Shown: positions 35,765 to 47,479 of the stretch, one piece after another
Layout: each line of letters begins with the position of its first letter
How positions within the stretch are numbered: the first letter of the stretch is position 1
Assembly (NCBI RefSeq): GCF_000006565.2
Contig: NC_031478.1
Location: forward strand, 4,045,788-4,109,787
Length of the DNA: 64,000 nt
Direction of reading: 5' to 3'
Origin: Toxoplasma gondii ME49
Lineage: Eukaryota; Apicomplexa; Conoidasida; Eucoccidiorida; Sarcocystidae
Translations under genes and position numbers: made by a program
The notes under the pieces: model-generated
What the model was told of the DNA's origin: nothing
Databases searched by the model: none
The model's input: the letters and a program-made list of their open reading frames with translations, nothing else

Positions 35765-38700
35765 TTATGTCAACGTGAACTGAGTTCTACAGAGACGGCG
35801 TTTCTGGGCAGCCGCTTCATGAAGGAGATCAAGTTCCTGAGGTTTCTTCAAGGTGCCCTTGGGCAAGAACTTCGCCAGTTCAGCATGCTCCCGCAGGAGC
35901 CGCAGGCGCTCTTGCTCGACAACCGTTTGTTTCTCTTCTTCAACTGCAGCCAACCGTTCCCAAGTCTGCTTTTCCGCTTCTCTCTCTGCTTCAAATAGTT
36001 GTCGTCGTTGGATGATCAACCGTTCTACCTGAGCGTGAAAAAGGAACGAGTCCATTTTTTTCCGTTTTCCGTCACCCCAGAGGATACCGCTCCGATAACA
36101 AAAGGCAAAAAAGGCAGCCTGATGACCTATCGGTTGAACGGATGGAACCAGTCTTTTTTTGTGAGAAACAATAACGAGCTAGGCTCAGTCCCTGAGGTGA
36201 TTGAACAGGCTGACAAGCGTGTGGTATCAGCGGGTATTTTGATGCGGAACGTCCCTGGGGTAACAAGATCTTTGCACGTGGAGCGAACCAGCCAAGTACT
36301 GTTTTGCAGCAGCCCCTCCCTAGAAATCCTTACTTGACGCATGTGCTCTTGAATCCTCAAGCGCTTCTTCTGCTCGTTCATTTGTTCTATCCTGTCTTGC
36401 TCGGCAAACTGCGCAAGGAGCTTTTGACGATAGACCTGCTCATTCTCCAGCGCTTCTTGCCGCCGACGTTCCTTCTCGGCCATCTGCTCGTCGAAAGCTC
36501 GAAGCAGGGCCTTTCTGTCTTCTTGTCTGTTAAACACGGAAAGTCGAGCAAGCAAATAGAGTTGCACAGGCATTCAGAAGTGGTTCCGTATTTGTGGTAC
36601 TACAGTCACATTTAACTAAATTTGCATGGTCTTCAGACCAATAGTGGCTGATAGTTCCATGTAGACTGGGGAGGTTAACTCATTAAATTCCAAGGTAGTG
36701 GCCGCTGTGGAGAATAGAAGTACCAGTGGTGCTCCGTGTGCCACTGGCGCAACCGCATGTCTGACCATGATATAGGGGTACTCTTCATTCAGTGCTTGAA
36801 TCATCCAGATAAATGGTGACTGAGGTGGATAGCAGTCCAGTGCACTAACTGGAATACCGTTGCCGAGAACTCACTTTCTCCGGGATTCTGCTTCCGCCTT
36901 CTGCCGTTCCAGCTCTTCTTTCTCATCGAGATGAAGGTCATCTAGAAGCTGCTGATGTTCCTTCTCTCTTGCATCCCTTTCCAATTTCTGTCTCGACAAT
37001 TCGAGAAGCACTCGGCGCTTCTCTGCTTCCCTCTCCTCACGCTCTTGATCCAACTTCTCGTTGCGAGCAGCTTGCAAAGCGGCATACTCCTGAAAAAGAG
37101 TAGTTCTGTTGCAAAAATGAACTGCCTGATCTCCGTCGGGAGAGAATAAAATTTTTTTTGATGGATCAGTCTCATGAAGTAACCTTCATGCTATTCAATT
37201 ATTAGCGTTTTGATCGTTCACGTAAAGTTAACAGAGTGGTATTGTCTCACCCTAATCTTTGCATCTTCGTGTTCAGACAGAGCTATTTGTTGCTGGCGCC
37301 ACAATTCCTTTTGCCGTAGAGATTCTTGAATTTGCTGCCGCTCCGCTGCTCGTTTCGCAGCATTCCTGCGGTTATCTTGATCCTCTTGTTCCAGAAGCTG
37401 TCTAATAAGATCCTGAACCTGCAGAGAGGAAAATTGGTGCTGGGTTGTAACAGCGTCAAAACGGCTCTAGTACAGACCATGGACCGCCAATTTTGAGTGG
37501 TGTAACGACACCAGCCTGCCACCGTCAGGCTGAGTGTGTGTCTGGCTTGGAGTAGTGGCTCTGGTAAAGGATTTTGACGGCATTCTGGAACTCACACGTG
37601 AGTTTTCTCTTGATTGGTGTCTCTCGGAACCAAGGTAGTTGATACAGGACGACTTGTGCTCAGTGGATATAATGTTACCAAGATTGGAGACATTTTCGTT
37701 GTGTCATTTTGTCAACGTCCAGTCAATCGAAAGCCCTGCTCGGTGACGTGAGTATCGCCTGGACGTATTCGGGCTTGTTGAATTGGATGCACAGGAGACA
37801 TAATATCTGATTGAGACAGAACATCTGGGAGTGTCATCGTCGCAGTGCTTCGCCCGTACCTGGGCTTTATCTCTGTTATATTCTTCAGCAGCTTCTCGTT
37901 TTCTGGATTCTCTTCGTTCGCCAATCTGCTGTCTCTGCATATCCTTGGCGGCACGTTCCTTTTCCAAATGCTGCAGTTGCAGTCGCTTTTCTTCCTCCAA
38001 CAAATGAAGGCGGCCAGCCTCAACCTGAGCGTCTATGGCGGCTTGGATTTCTTCTTCTTCCACCCTGCGGGACGAACAATCGACTTTTCCCGTTGTGATG
38101 GTTGCATGCTCGCAGGGCCCGATGAAACCTCACGCCTTCGAAAATGCGACGGCCAAGATGCTGCTGAGTCCCGCAAACAAGATATAACTGTGAGATGGCC
38201 ATGCTTTGCCTCTGCGTTTCAGGTACAACAGAAGATAGAATAGCTAGTAATGGTGTGCAGCTGTTGTGGCAGTCGACTGACGGATTCAGTCCTGGGAAGG
38301 GGCTCTGACAAGTAGATGACGTCTCCACGGACGGAACTAGTTACAGTCGAAATCCAACGATGATGCTGTTGGCGTCCCTACAGTATTGGAGTTTTTAGCA
38401 GAAACTGATGAATAGGACAGAAACCCCCCCACAGCCCGTATTCGCACTTACGCTCGGATCTGGTGCTCGATCACTTGAGCAGCCCTTTCTCTGTTAACCT
38501 TGGCCATCTGGAGCTTTTCTTTCAGATGCCTCAGCTCTTCACTCTCGTCACATACTCGCCTTTTGTAAGTTTCAGCTCTCGTTCTTTCTGCCTGTTCCCG
38601 CTGCAGTTCTGCTGCAGTCATCTCCTCAAGCTCGATAAGTCGCTTTTTTCGGCACGCGTCTTGATCATGCATCGTAAACATTGCATCCAACTCAAGTGTC

Positions 38701-38867
38701 ATCATTTCTTCCTTCTTCTCCCGCTCCCGTCTCAAGGCCTCGACGCGTCTGTCGCTCTGAGTCTTCATATTCACGAGGGAAATCGACTTGAGGTGTTCGC
38801 GCAATTGATTCTCTCGCACCTCGACCGCGCGCTGGCGGTCGATACGTGCTTGCACGAGACGACGCAT
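35765..38867 (-). CDS. MNS1: MNS1-like trichoplein/TPH-domain coiled-coil protein (axonemal)
   Basis: Six exons, 38867-38452, 38064-37860, 37418-37251, 37089-36875, 36526-36334 and 36028-35765, all join in phase to 486 residues, close to human MNS1 at about 495. Nearly the whole protein is a charged coiled coil rich in Glu, Arg, Gln and Lys (RRLVQARIDRQRAVEVREN; EREEREAEKRRVLLELSRQ). It has the typical C-terminal ending: an Arg/Glu helix, then LAKFLPKGTLKKPQELDLLH. In animals and algae MNS1 is a microtubule inner protein of the axonemal doublets. In a coccidian the only flagellated stage is the microgamete, so expression is expected there; this is inference. No tail truncation or frame break is seen. 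A different TPH family member such as trichoplein or CFAP53 is possible, but the length and C-terminus favour MNS1. Confidence 0.82.
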
Positions 38868-40436
38868 GGCTCAAGACTTTCCGTTGAAAATGGGAGTGTC
38901 TGCTTGTCTGGAAACCTTTGCCAGCTCTTGGACAGAAACGCACTTGGGCCACCTACGCTGCTAGTTAAGTCGATCTGACACGTTCCTCGTACGGAAAACT
39001 GAGACAGCGACGTCACTGGCGTGAGCCATGTCTCGCGCGACACCGTCACCACTCATCAGGACATCTACGGACAGCTTGTGTTGTCTGACAGAACTTTCGA
39101 GTATTATGTGCAAGCGTCTAAAACTACGTATCTGAACCGGATCAGCCTCTTTCCTCATTACAAAGATTTCAGACGTACAGAAACGAACCTGTGTAACTTT
39201 CGATGTTTCCACCTGTACCGATTGCACATTTGTGGCACAGCTCCCTTCCCTAGTGCAGTCGATTTGTGTCCTACAATGATTGCATTTCTAGTATGTTTAT
39301 GCGATGAAGTTACACTCCACAACTATGAGGTTGAAAATGTTACCAGCTTCACGGGACTTCCGCAAAAGTATATCAGCTCTTCGCAGCAAACCAATACACG
39401 AATTATCCGATTGAACCGACGACAGACTTCCACATAGCAAGGCATGTGGCTGATTAAGTAAAACGCTGTCCTTGATTCAGGAATGACAATGCTAACTTCA
39501 TGCACACACACACGAACTGCAACAAAACCAGCTGCCAGTTGTCTGTGACTGTCATGGAAGCCTTCGGTCGTGAGAAGTACTGACTGTCCCCGTCAGGATA
39601 AGGATCTGTGGCAAAATCAAGCCCTGCGGCGAACGAGCTGCCTTCTTCGTACTCGAAGGAGGCTAATACGTGAGAAAATGACGTTTCAGTTTTTGCAAGT
39701 TCGGTGTGGTGTCGACAGTATCGGCAACTTGGGAGCCATGAATGTTTCTATTTCAGTGCTTCCGAACTCTTGCACTACAGCCGGAAATGCGATGCAGAAA
39801 TAAGCTGCTTTTCATAGTAGGGGCATTCCTCTTCCGGACGTTACATGTATATATATACTTCTAGCGAGAGTCAAGAAAAACAGAAATGAAATGAGGATGA
39901 TCTGAAGATGAGAGACGGAAAGCAGTTCGTCGACAATTGCATTCTGCATGCAGCCACCCCTCTTCGGGGTGCGGGACAACAGAAAGGTCACAAAGATGTT
40001 TCGGCGCTGCAGTGGGAAAACGGCTAATGGGACATCGATGAAAGTCAGATTTCGCGAGTCGCCTATCTTCACAACTACGGCCACGTACTCGTTCATCGGA
40101 AAGTGAAATAATTTCTGTCATCGCGAGCGAGTGGGCATTTTGGCACGAATCCATTGATTTTGGTTTCATGCGACCAATGAAGATGAGTACCTAAATCATT
40201 GCGTTGAGGTGTCTGGTCTCTCCTGCAGTGTGCTCGACTGGCTGAATGGCAGGAAACATCGCAGATGCTCTCTTGCAGACACAACGAGACGTCTCGGTAC
40301 CTCGGGGCGAGGAAACAGCTGAACAACGACCTTAGGATAGACTGACACTGGCGAATATCCAATGGATGCAATGATGGCTCAGAAATACCGACTGTGGTCG
40401 CAAGCAACTTTAGAGAACTATTTCTGAGCACTCTAG
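38868..40436. other. Spacer upstream of the MNS1-like gene
   Basis: It should contain the MNS1-like promoter. Plus-strand frames at 39021-39437 and 39570-39803 are open, but I could not tie them to splice partners. TGCATGC occurs near 39936. Confidence 0.4.
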
Positions 40437-41140
40437 CAATTTCAACATTTGTGCTATCCCTCGTCAGATGGGCGATTCCCCGTGGTGCAGGTACGTTGGT
40501 TTCGACAATCGCTGCGCCACTACGTAACACTCTCTTTGTTCTTAACACAGTGGTCCATAATGGTCGTTCAAGCTGTGTTTCAGGTTGTAGCGACGATGTG
40601 CAAGGAGCATGCCACCGAACAAGTTCCTCTACAGCGGAAACAGGTATGAGGTTTACAGTTCCTGCTTCCCGAAGACACGGCTTTATGAATCGGAGGCAAA
40701 CCATAACCCTGGGCAGTGGCATTCCCATATAGAATCGTATAAAGCTCAAACAAGTTTGTATGAGAGTGAAACCTTCAATTCATATCAGTAAGTTCCAGCG
40801 AACGTCAGCTCGGAGACCGATGTTGAATTAGAGGACTGGCCTCAACGACACGACCAGAGACAAACGGATGATAAAACGGCCGTTTCTCGCGAGAAACTAC
40901 AGACAGATGGGGTAGCTGTGACTACAGTCTAATGCTGTAATCGAATCACTACCGCCACAGGGGGTCAGTTACGACAGGTGACAGGAGAGAAGTAACTCAA
41001 GCACTGGCCGAATTGGGTTGTATGGTCAGCACCTGCAAGAGACTTGTGACAACTTCAGAAAACAACCCTTATTTAGACTCGCAAAGAGCAGATATGGCGA
41101 CTGGACCATTGACGTCACGTGGTCTCAGCGGACAACATAA
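40437..41140 (+). CDS. Candidate small multi-exon gene, function unknown
   Basis: Four segments with acceptor and donor signals join in phase: 40437-40490, 40551-40643, 40717-40787 (donor GTAAGT) and 41059-41140 (TAA stop). They encode 99 residues and probably need an upstream start exon. Exon 2 gives an amphipathic run (WSIMVVQAVFQVVATMCKEH). The last exon reads RLAKSRYGDWTIDVTWSQRTT, which looks like a genuine protein C-terminus. No family is recognised. The minus-strand frame over 40749-40093 overlaps and competes with it. Picking short exons by eye invites chance matches, so confidence is low. Confidence 0.3.
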
Positions 41141-41393
41141 GAATACAGGTGCGGCGCAGACGAAGTGACGGCAAGTTCACGACGGTAGACGACAACACGC
41201 TTTTGTACCAAGCATTAGACTCAACAACGCGCGATCACATTGAACGATATTCCAGTTCCTGGGCCGGCAGGCATCTCTGGTAAACAGAGGTAAGAGGACA
41301 GGGGACCCTGAAAACCTAAGAAGCGCGTAGCAGGGGAAGTTTGAAAGCATTGGATTCATGCATTAGCCTGCGAGGCGACAACTGTTTCGAGGA

Positions 41394-42873
41394 CTATTCT
41401 TCATCTTCCATGGCATAGACAAGAAGCTCAAATACTGCGGCAGCAACTCGTCGATCCTGAGCCTTCACTTCCAACTTTGCCATCGAAGCAGCACTGAACG
41501 GCCCTTGCCAGACTCTGACCAAACAGCAGCAGTTCGTCGGCATGTTCCCGATTGCCGCTAGCTCTCCGATAGAAAGAATAGAATTTTCTGCCAGGCCGTG
41601 TTTGATTCCATGAATTGCTCTGAATTTCCCATTGAACGTGACAATGGTCAACAGTTCAGAAGGATCACCAGTTTTCAGCCTACGGGAAAGACGAATACCC
41701 ATTAATCTGGAATGCAGCGCTCCATCGAACCACAGGTGCATGAATGCGGCCGGAGACAGTGTTACTGGGCTCATAAACTGCGTTATTACAAGAGGAAGAG
41801 GAAACGTGCTTCTTTTCACTGAACCATCCGGAAGAACAGCCTCTAGCGTAACTTCTGGCACGAGTTGGAAAGGTTGCAGGATGGTGGCAGTGATTGCTTG
41901 GATCACCCGTCCTGGCGATCGTGGTCCAGCAAAAGGAGCGCGGACCATCGGAGAGACCGAAAAGGAAAGTGAATCTTTTTCGATGCTCTCGATTTCTATG
42001 CGGACCGATTGAAATCCGGTTGGTGCTTCCATTTCGTTGCTGGTGGTTCCGGTGGGACAGCAGGCTCTTCCGCTTAACAAATTGTTTACTATGCTCAGTT
42101 CGATGGAGGCGTGCAGCACACCTTGATTAGGGAAGACTGTAGTACCCACAAGACACGTAACGGAAATCACTTCATTCTCGAATAGAAGGCCCTGCTGAAA
42201 CAAACACGCGTCCTTGAACCGAATGGCAGCTTCCAAATGCTTTGACGCCTCAGTCAACGCTGATTCAACGGTCCTTGTCGAGGTTGACTGCACTGTCCAC
42301 GATGCGCTTTTTTTCGTGGGCCAACACGGGTCGGCGCTGCTAGATGTGTTTCCGGCCCCTAGGAAATCAACAGCTTCTGCACGCTCTCCTGAAGACGCTG
42401 AGAATGCACGGGGGTGCACTTTGTGACAGCCCAACCCTTCAGCTAACCTGCCATATTCTGTGATATCCGCAGAGTGTGTATGTCCGACATACGATACCTG
42501 GCCGCTCTCTGTTGGGTAAAGTCGCCTGGCAGGGTGGTAGTATCGCTCTGACAAAAATAGAGGAGCATGGATGTCAAAGCTGGTGCTTCGTAGGCTGATA
42601 TCTCTAGAGCGTGTCACGGAACCAGCACGATAATCACTGATCGCGATTTCAACATAACACTAGGCAACGGCTGGGTACTCAGGTAAACTCTTGGACAGAA
42701 TCCTCATTCAATGCGACCGTTAGTTTTTCGTACGCATTGATATACTTTCTGTTTGAGCCACCAGATAAAGGGATATGTCACTTAGGGTCGCTTACCGTGG
42801 CGCTTGTCTCTAAAGGCAGTGCCAACCGCGGGCCCAGGTGAGGAAACGTCCTTATTCCCAATGATGTCGGCAT
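41394..42873 (-). CDS. Alpha-adaptin appendage (ear) domain protein without a visible trunk
   Basis: The main exon, 42659-41394, encodes an N-terminal linker, then the two appendage subdomains of AP-2 alpha. The beta-sandwich part starts near GLLFENEVISVTCLV (about 183). The platform starts near FPLPLVITQF and carries FMHLWFDG (about 332), which aligns with the conserved Trp of the alpha platform. A short first exon, 42873-42796, starts with ATG, ends at GTAAGC in phase 0 and fits the acceptor at CCTAG, giving 447 residues. Intact alpha-adaptins have a 600-residue helical trunk upstream. Nothing resembling it occurs on this strand up to 47.5 kb, where an unrelated gene lies. The first exon is the least certain part. 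The appendage would bind endocytic accessory proteins; membrane recruitment without a trunk is unexplained. Confidence 0.72.
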
Positions 42874-43940
42874 CGAGCGCAGAGGTTCGCGGAGGGCACA
42901 TCCGTGCAACCGGATTCTCAAGCCGATGACTGCATGGTAGCACTAGCCCATATTCAGTGGTATGGGATGCTAAAAGACCTTGGCTGCCCTTGTTCTATAG
43001 TAAAGACGGACCACACAGTAGCATCGTTGTCCGTACAGCGCACATGGACTTTTCTTCATGCACGGAGAGAGCCTTATGTGAGTGGTTGAGTGAGAGGGCA
43101 CTCAGCGTGTGTGCATTCGCTTGAGTGACGTAGTACAGACACCGAAAATGATACTATAGTGCATTCCATCACGTGTTTAATAAGCCTGGTGTAGGCATAT
43201 CACCACAATGCCGGAGATGGAAATTGCTCGACTTGCAGATTCGAAAACTCGGGTGAATCTAAACGCATCGAATTTCAACCTGATTCCAAGTACCATGTCT
43301 CACGTCGATCGACCACCCGGCCACAAGAATCGTATCAATTAAAAGAAAAAACTGGACTGTTATCCTCAAAGCTGAGTTTAACATTTGCTCTTCCCTACGT
43401 ACTCAGGCCATGCAATTCCGGTCAGATAACAACTGACGTGGTTCCGATACCTGCAGGGTTGCTAGAACCAATTAGATGTGACTAGATGATCTATGAAACT
43501 ACTACAATACAATCAATGCAAGGCAATGAAAGAACCAATACAGAAAATGGTTCCATCGTTAGATCAGTGACGTAGTATCCTCGAAATAGCGACGGTACCA
43601 AATATGGTATAAGATAAAGGAGGTAGCTGCTGGTACAACAAAGTGTCCTTTAGTCATGTGCTCATGAGTGCGAATGGTGGTCTTCGCTTGGGCTGGCATA
43701 TGTAACGTCCGAGTTCGTATATTCGCGTGACTGCATGGAATAACGTCCTCCTCAATCCCCTTTCACATCGATACTGTCACGGATACATGTAGCAACTGAA
43801 GTAAACGGGAACCGTTGCTGTCGTATTTTATCCTGAGGTCGTCCGCCGCTGAGGATAACCGTCGATTACCTGCTGGTAGCTGAATAACCGCGTCTAACTG
43901 TGAATTTTGTGCTGCAGCATAAGGGAGAACCAATCTTATT
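42874..43940. other. Spacer between two minus-strand genes
   Basis: About 1.1 kb of moderately AT-rich DNA with many stops in all frames. It probably holds the 5' region of the appendage gene and the 3' UTR of the next one. Confidence 0.5.
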
Positions 43941-46515
43941 TTAGTCCTTCGCTACGGAATCGAATCCTGCGTATGGCGCAGTGCTTGCACGAGGACTCAC
44001 CACGGGCAGATGGCAACTAGTATAGTCAGCAGGCTGCTCATGCTGGCCAGCAACCTGGGCCTGGAACAACGTAGGCGGCGGAGGAGTGTACGGATGCTTG
44101 TAGTGGAAGTGAGAATCGTCGTCGAAAGTAATAACCTCATCGTCCATTACTCGACCCTCTAATTCTGTCAGACACACTGGCGGGGCCTCATATACTAGCG
44201 TCCAGCTCTCTTGCTCCTTCTCCGAGACAAGTTCGTCTGTTTGTTCATTATCCGGAGATGCAGGAGGGGTCGCTCCGGGGACGCTATTGCGCTCAAAAAC
44301 CCTCACGATAATATACAAGGGCTGGTTGAGTGTCTCTCCGATGTAATCTCTCATGGCGCGTCTGCTTATACATGTCAAACGCTCTATATTGTATTCAACT
44401 AGACTGTAACGAAGGTGCGGGAAAGAGACAGCCTTTGTTGACACATGCAGAGAGGGCAAGATGCCGACCAGCGCCCGAGACTGAAGCTTGATATGGTCCC
44501 TGCTACAGGAGCCAAGATCCAGACTACTGGTATGCTCCGAAGAGAGTAGCACATTTTCCAGTCTGTGGGCATATGGGAGGACGTGCTGATACACGTCCGT
44601 CTTGAAGCTGTCAGTTTTAACGTGATCTGGCCTGCTAAACTTTGCCAGTCGAACAAGAGGGATGTCGTGAAAGCAGTTTTTCGCTGTCTCGTACGGCCCA
44701 GGAAGCCACTGTTCCCCAATGAAGATGTATTCTGGCGCAAATGTGTGAGCGGGGATCACGGCGGTAGGACAACATGCTTTGTTCCCCGGACAGCAGCCGG
44801 CTCGTAACGTCGCCCCTTCCACGAGAACACTAGTCTCAGGTGGATTAAAACCCTCGATGGTGCATGCCTCGACGGCATTCGATTTTAGCAGAGTTTGTCC
44901 CTCCCCGTGGGTTTCTCCGCAAGTGACTGTTTCAGTTGCAGAGCGTGAACAACTCGCTTGGCAGCCCCCTGTCTCTGTTGGGTTGGGACAGGTTTCTGTT
45001 GTTACTGTCGTTTCTTCACCAGAACAGCCAGCTGCTCTGGAGTCAACAAAAAATGTGTTCGCGTGAGAAGATGTGGAGGCTTGACCCTCACGAGGGTCCA
45101 GTATTGAGCAGCAGTCTCTCCTGTGTCGGGGACGGCACCACCTAGACGGAGGACCGGCACAATGCGTTTCACCACCGGGAAACGGACCCACGGTCGACAC
45201 TCCTGCTGCTCCTGCCAATGGTTTCTCTTCGTTAGAAGCAGAGCATTCGGTAATTCTTATATTGCTGCGCTTGCGCCCGTATGCCAACCTCCTCGTATGC
45301 GAAAATGGAGGGGGGAAGTCATCTGCGAACATGAGAAGCAGGACTGATCATGCGGTACTGCAAACGTTCATAAAATCGTGCTTGTATGAAGCTTGGATGC
45401 TGACAGTAGGACAGCATCTCATAGCACTAAAGAGCGACATAGAACGTCTCAACTGCAGAGCGTTGAAAGAGTAATACTACACACAGTGCGCCAAACTCTC
45501 CAGGATGTGTTCGATGTAAATCGTATGCAATGTGGAGCCGTGCAGATGGAGCCGTCAGTATCTTCGCTGCAACCTGATTCCACATCTCCTTCCAGCACCC
45601 ACGATATATCTGAAGGAGACCAGGTTGCTGAAAGCTCAATCAGTCACTATCCCCCTGTAACTTCGGCGCTGTTTGCAAGGCAGAAATACCTCTCTTTATG
45701 CCATCTACCGTCAGACGTCCACTGGCATCACACGGTGCCCGGGTGTGTGGCCTTTACAACGGCTACGTGTTCAAAAATTATGGACACCCATGGCGTGTAC
45801 ACGATGCACGTCCCTTTTCATGTTAATACTGTGGATGAGTATTGCAGCCCGAAACGGTACCGACAGAGCGGCTTCAATTCCCCGTTTGCTTTGTCGCGAT
45901 GTGCATGACTAGATGGATTTTTATCACTGCAGCTACTGGGCCAGCGGCGGCACACTAGAGTATCCCGTTAGTAGGAAGCGAGTTTGCCTCGCCTATCTTC
46001 TGGTATTCGTTCTGCGTGAAAACTGTCATCGCTCCATACCCACCTAGGGAAGGGTAGCTGTCGTCGTCCCTTGCTGTGTAGATCTGACCGTGTACCAGCC
46101 ATACTTCAGCCAGCAATGCTGGAGGGCCCTTTGTGCAGTCCGAGTTTACTGCTTTACGCAAGCAGGATGAGTTCGCCGACTGGAAAGCCAAGTACAGCTG
46201 CAGCTCCCGTAGACACCGCCGGATTTCTTCCGGTGTCGAGTTTGTGCCACAAGATTCCAACCTCTTCAACAACAGGGATCTCTCTGCGTCGAAGTCAGCA
46301 ACAGATCTGCGAAGGCTCGTGAACTCCTCTTCTTTTGCCTCCTTTGCTGCATGCGCAGCTTTCAAGTTTTCTTTGAGCTCAAGGACCTTATCGCAGTAAT
46401 TCATTCGGTTACACCGGCGACGACGAAGCAGTACAACGGTTACAACAACAAGAACTACCAAAAGCACTCCTGCCACGCTAAAGCTGACGAAGGCTATCAG
46501 TTGCCAGTCCGCCAT
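43941..46515 (-). CDS. Unrecognised membrane-anchored coiled-coil protein
   Basis: Exon 46515-46044 starts at an ATG in good context (GTCACGATGG) and ends at a GTGGGT donor in phase 1. Exon 45322-43941 follows the acceptor TTCGCAG in matching phase, giving 617 residues. Residues 6-30 are a single strongly hydrophobic helix followed by RRRR, then a coiled coil (KVLELKENLKAAHAAKEAK) to about 90. The second exon is Cys/Thr-rich at first (CCPGNKACCPT), then has a globular-looking part (EYIFIGEQWLPGPYETAK; QPLYIIVRVFER) and a Pro-rich end. I recognise no family. The topology suggests an N-terminal anchor, with the positive-inside rule placing the long domain in the cytosol. If the intron is not used, exon 1 alone reads on to a stop at 45955 as a 186-residue protein. 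Confidence 0.6.
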
Positions 46516-46732
46516 CGTGACCGCCCCAAAGACACGGGTCGGGTCTTCAGAAAATTAATTAGATCAGCTAGATACACCGCATCGACTTGCCGCATCCTGC
46601 GGGCTGATCTTGAGCTAACGGCACCATGAGACTAATGGGAATCACCCACAGAGCACTTCTTAGCAGCTGATATTAGGATAGGACTAGAGAGGAGTTCTCC
46701 GCAAGGCAAACGTCTCCACCTCTGTGACGTTG

Positions 46733-46768
46733 TGCATGCGTCGGACAACGAATGCGAGTTTTGCATGC
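46733..46768. promoter_or_regulatory. Pair of TGCATGC elements upstream of the membrane protein gene
   Basis: TGCATGC occurs at 46733-46739 and 46762-46768, about 220-250 bp upstream of the start codon at 46515. The paired spacing and position suit a coccidian promoter element. Confidence 0.5.
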
Positions 46769-47005
46769 AAAGCCATTCCCGATCAAAGACACTTCAGGGG
46801 GCGAAGCGTCAAAAAAGTGTGTGAATGATCTACCACCTCCACTTGCGCACCGCTAGCAGCAACCTGCGTCGAATGAGCGTAAAATGCAGAGGGCATCACT
46901 CTTAGCTTCAGCTCAAAGACTTCCAGCACGCGTGGGTGGGTGTCGACCTGTCAGGAATGCATGCCCGCGAATCGTTTTGATCAACATGCAGTTTAACAGT
47001 ACTCA

Positions 47006-47479
47006 CTTAGCGTACAGCCATGAAAATATATCTGATACAGGAGGAGTTTTAGTCCAAAATAATATTGGTGGCAACTGTATACACTCGTATGTACGACTGC
47101 CCTCAATTACAACCGCTGAAGCCGATAAAGATTCAATGCGCATGCTCAGGCGTTTGTTTGTAGGCATCTTGCCGTCGTCCTGCATTTTACAGATGGTTTC
47201 AAACATGAAAGGCGGCTGCAATGTGTGAGAAGCTTGAGCAGTATTGAGGGATTCCGCATCCCGCTTGCAGCAGCCTTCTGCGTCGCTTGTAGCCAAGGGG
47301 GGACCTAAAAATTTAGTTTTCAGCAAGAGCATCTGACCGTCATCAGTGAGACAATGTGCAATAACTGGATACACGAATTGCCGCCAAGCAATCTCTATCG
47401 CCAAAGCTTCAAAGAAATCAAAGACCAGATTCCCCTGTCTTGCCCAGTGTGCAGCATGTTCTTGTTGTAGGGGTGGCAT
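47006..47479 (-). CDS. Candidate coding exon, function unknown
   Basis: A 158-codon open frame starts at an ATG at 47479 and reaches a strong GTGAGT donor in phase 2 just before its stop. It encodes a hydrophobic N-terminal part (LVFDFFEALAIEIAWRQFVYP) and a mixed remainder ending SDIFSWLYA. I could not find a downstream exon that fits, and the phase does not match the membrane-protein gene next to it. It may be part of an otherwise unseen gene or a chance frame. Confidence 0.25.

Noticed and set aside
40093..40749. 218-codon minus-strand frame
   Set aside because: No domain, no regular amphipathic pattern, and a competing set of plus-strand exon signals. Kept only as uncertain background.
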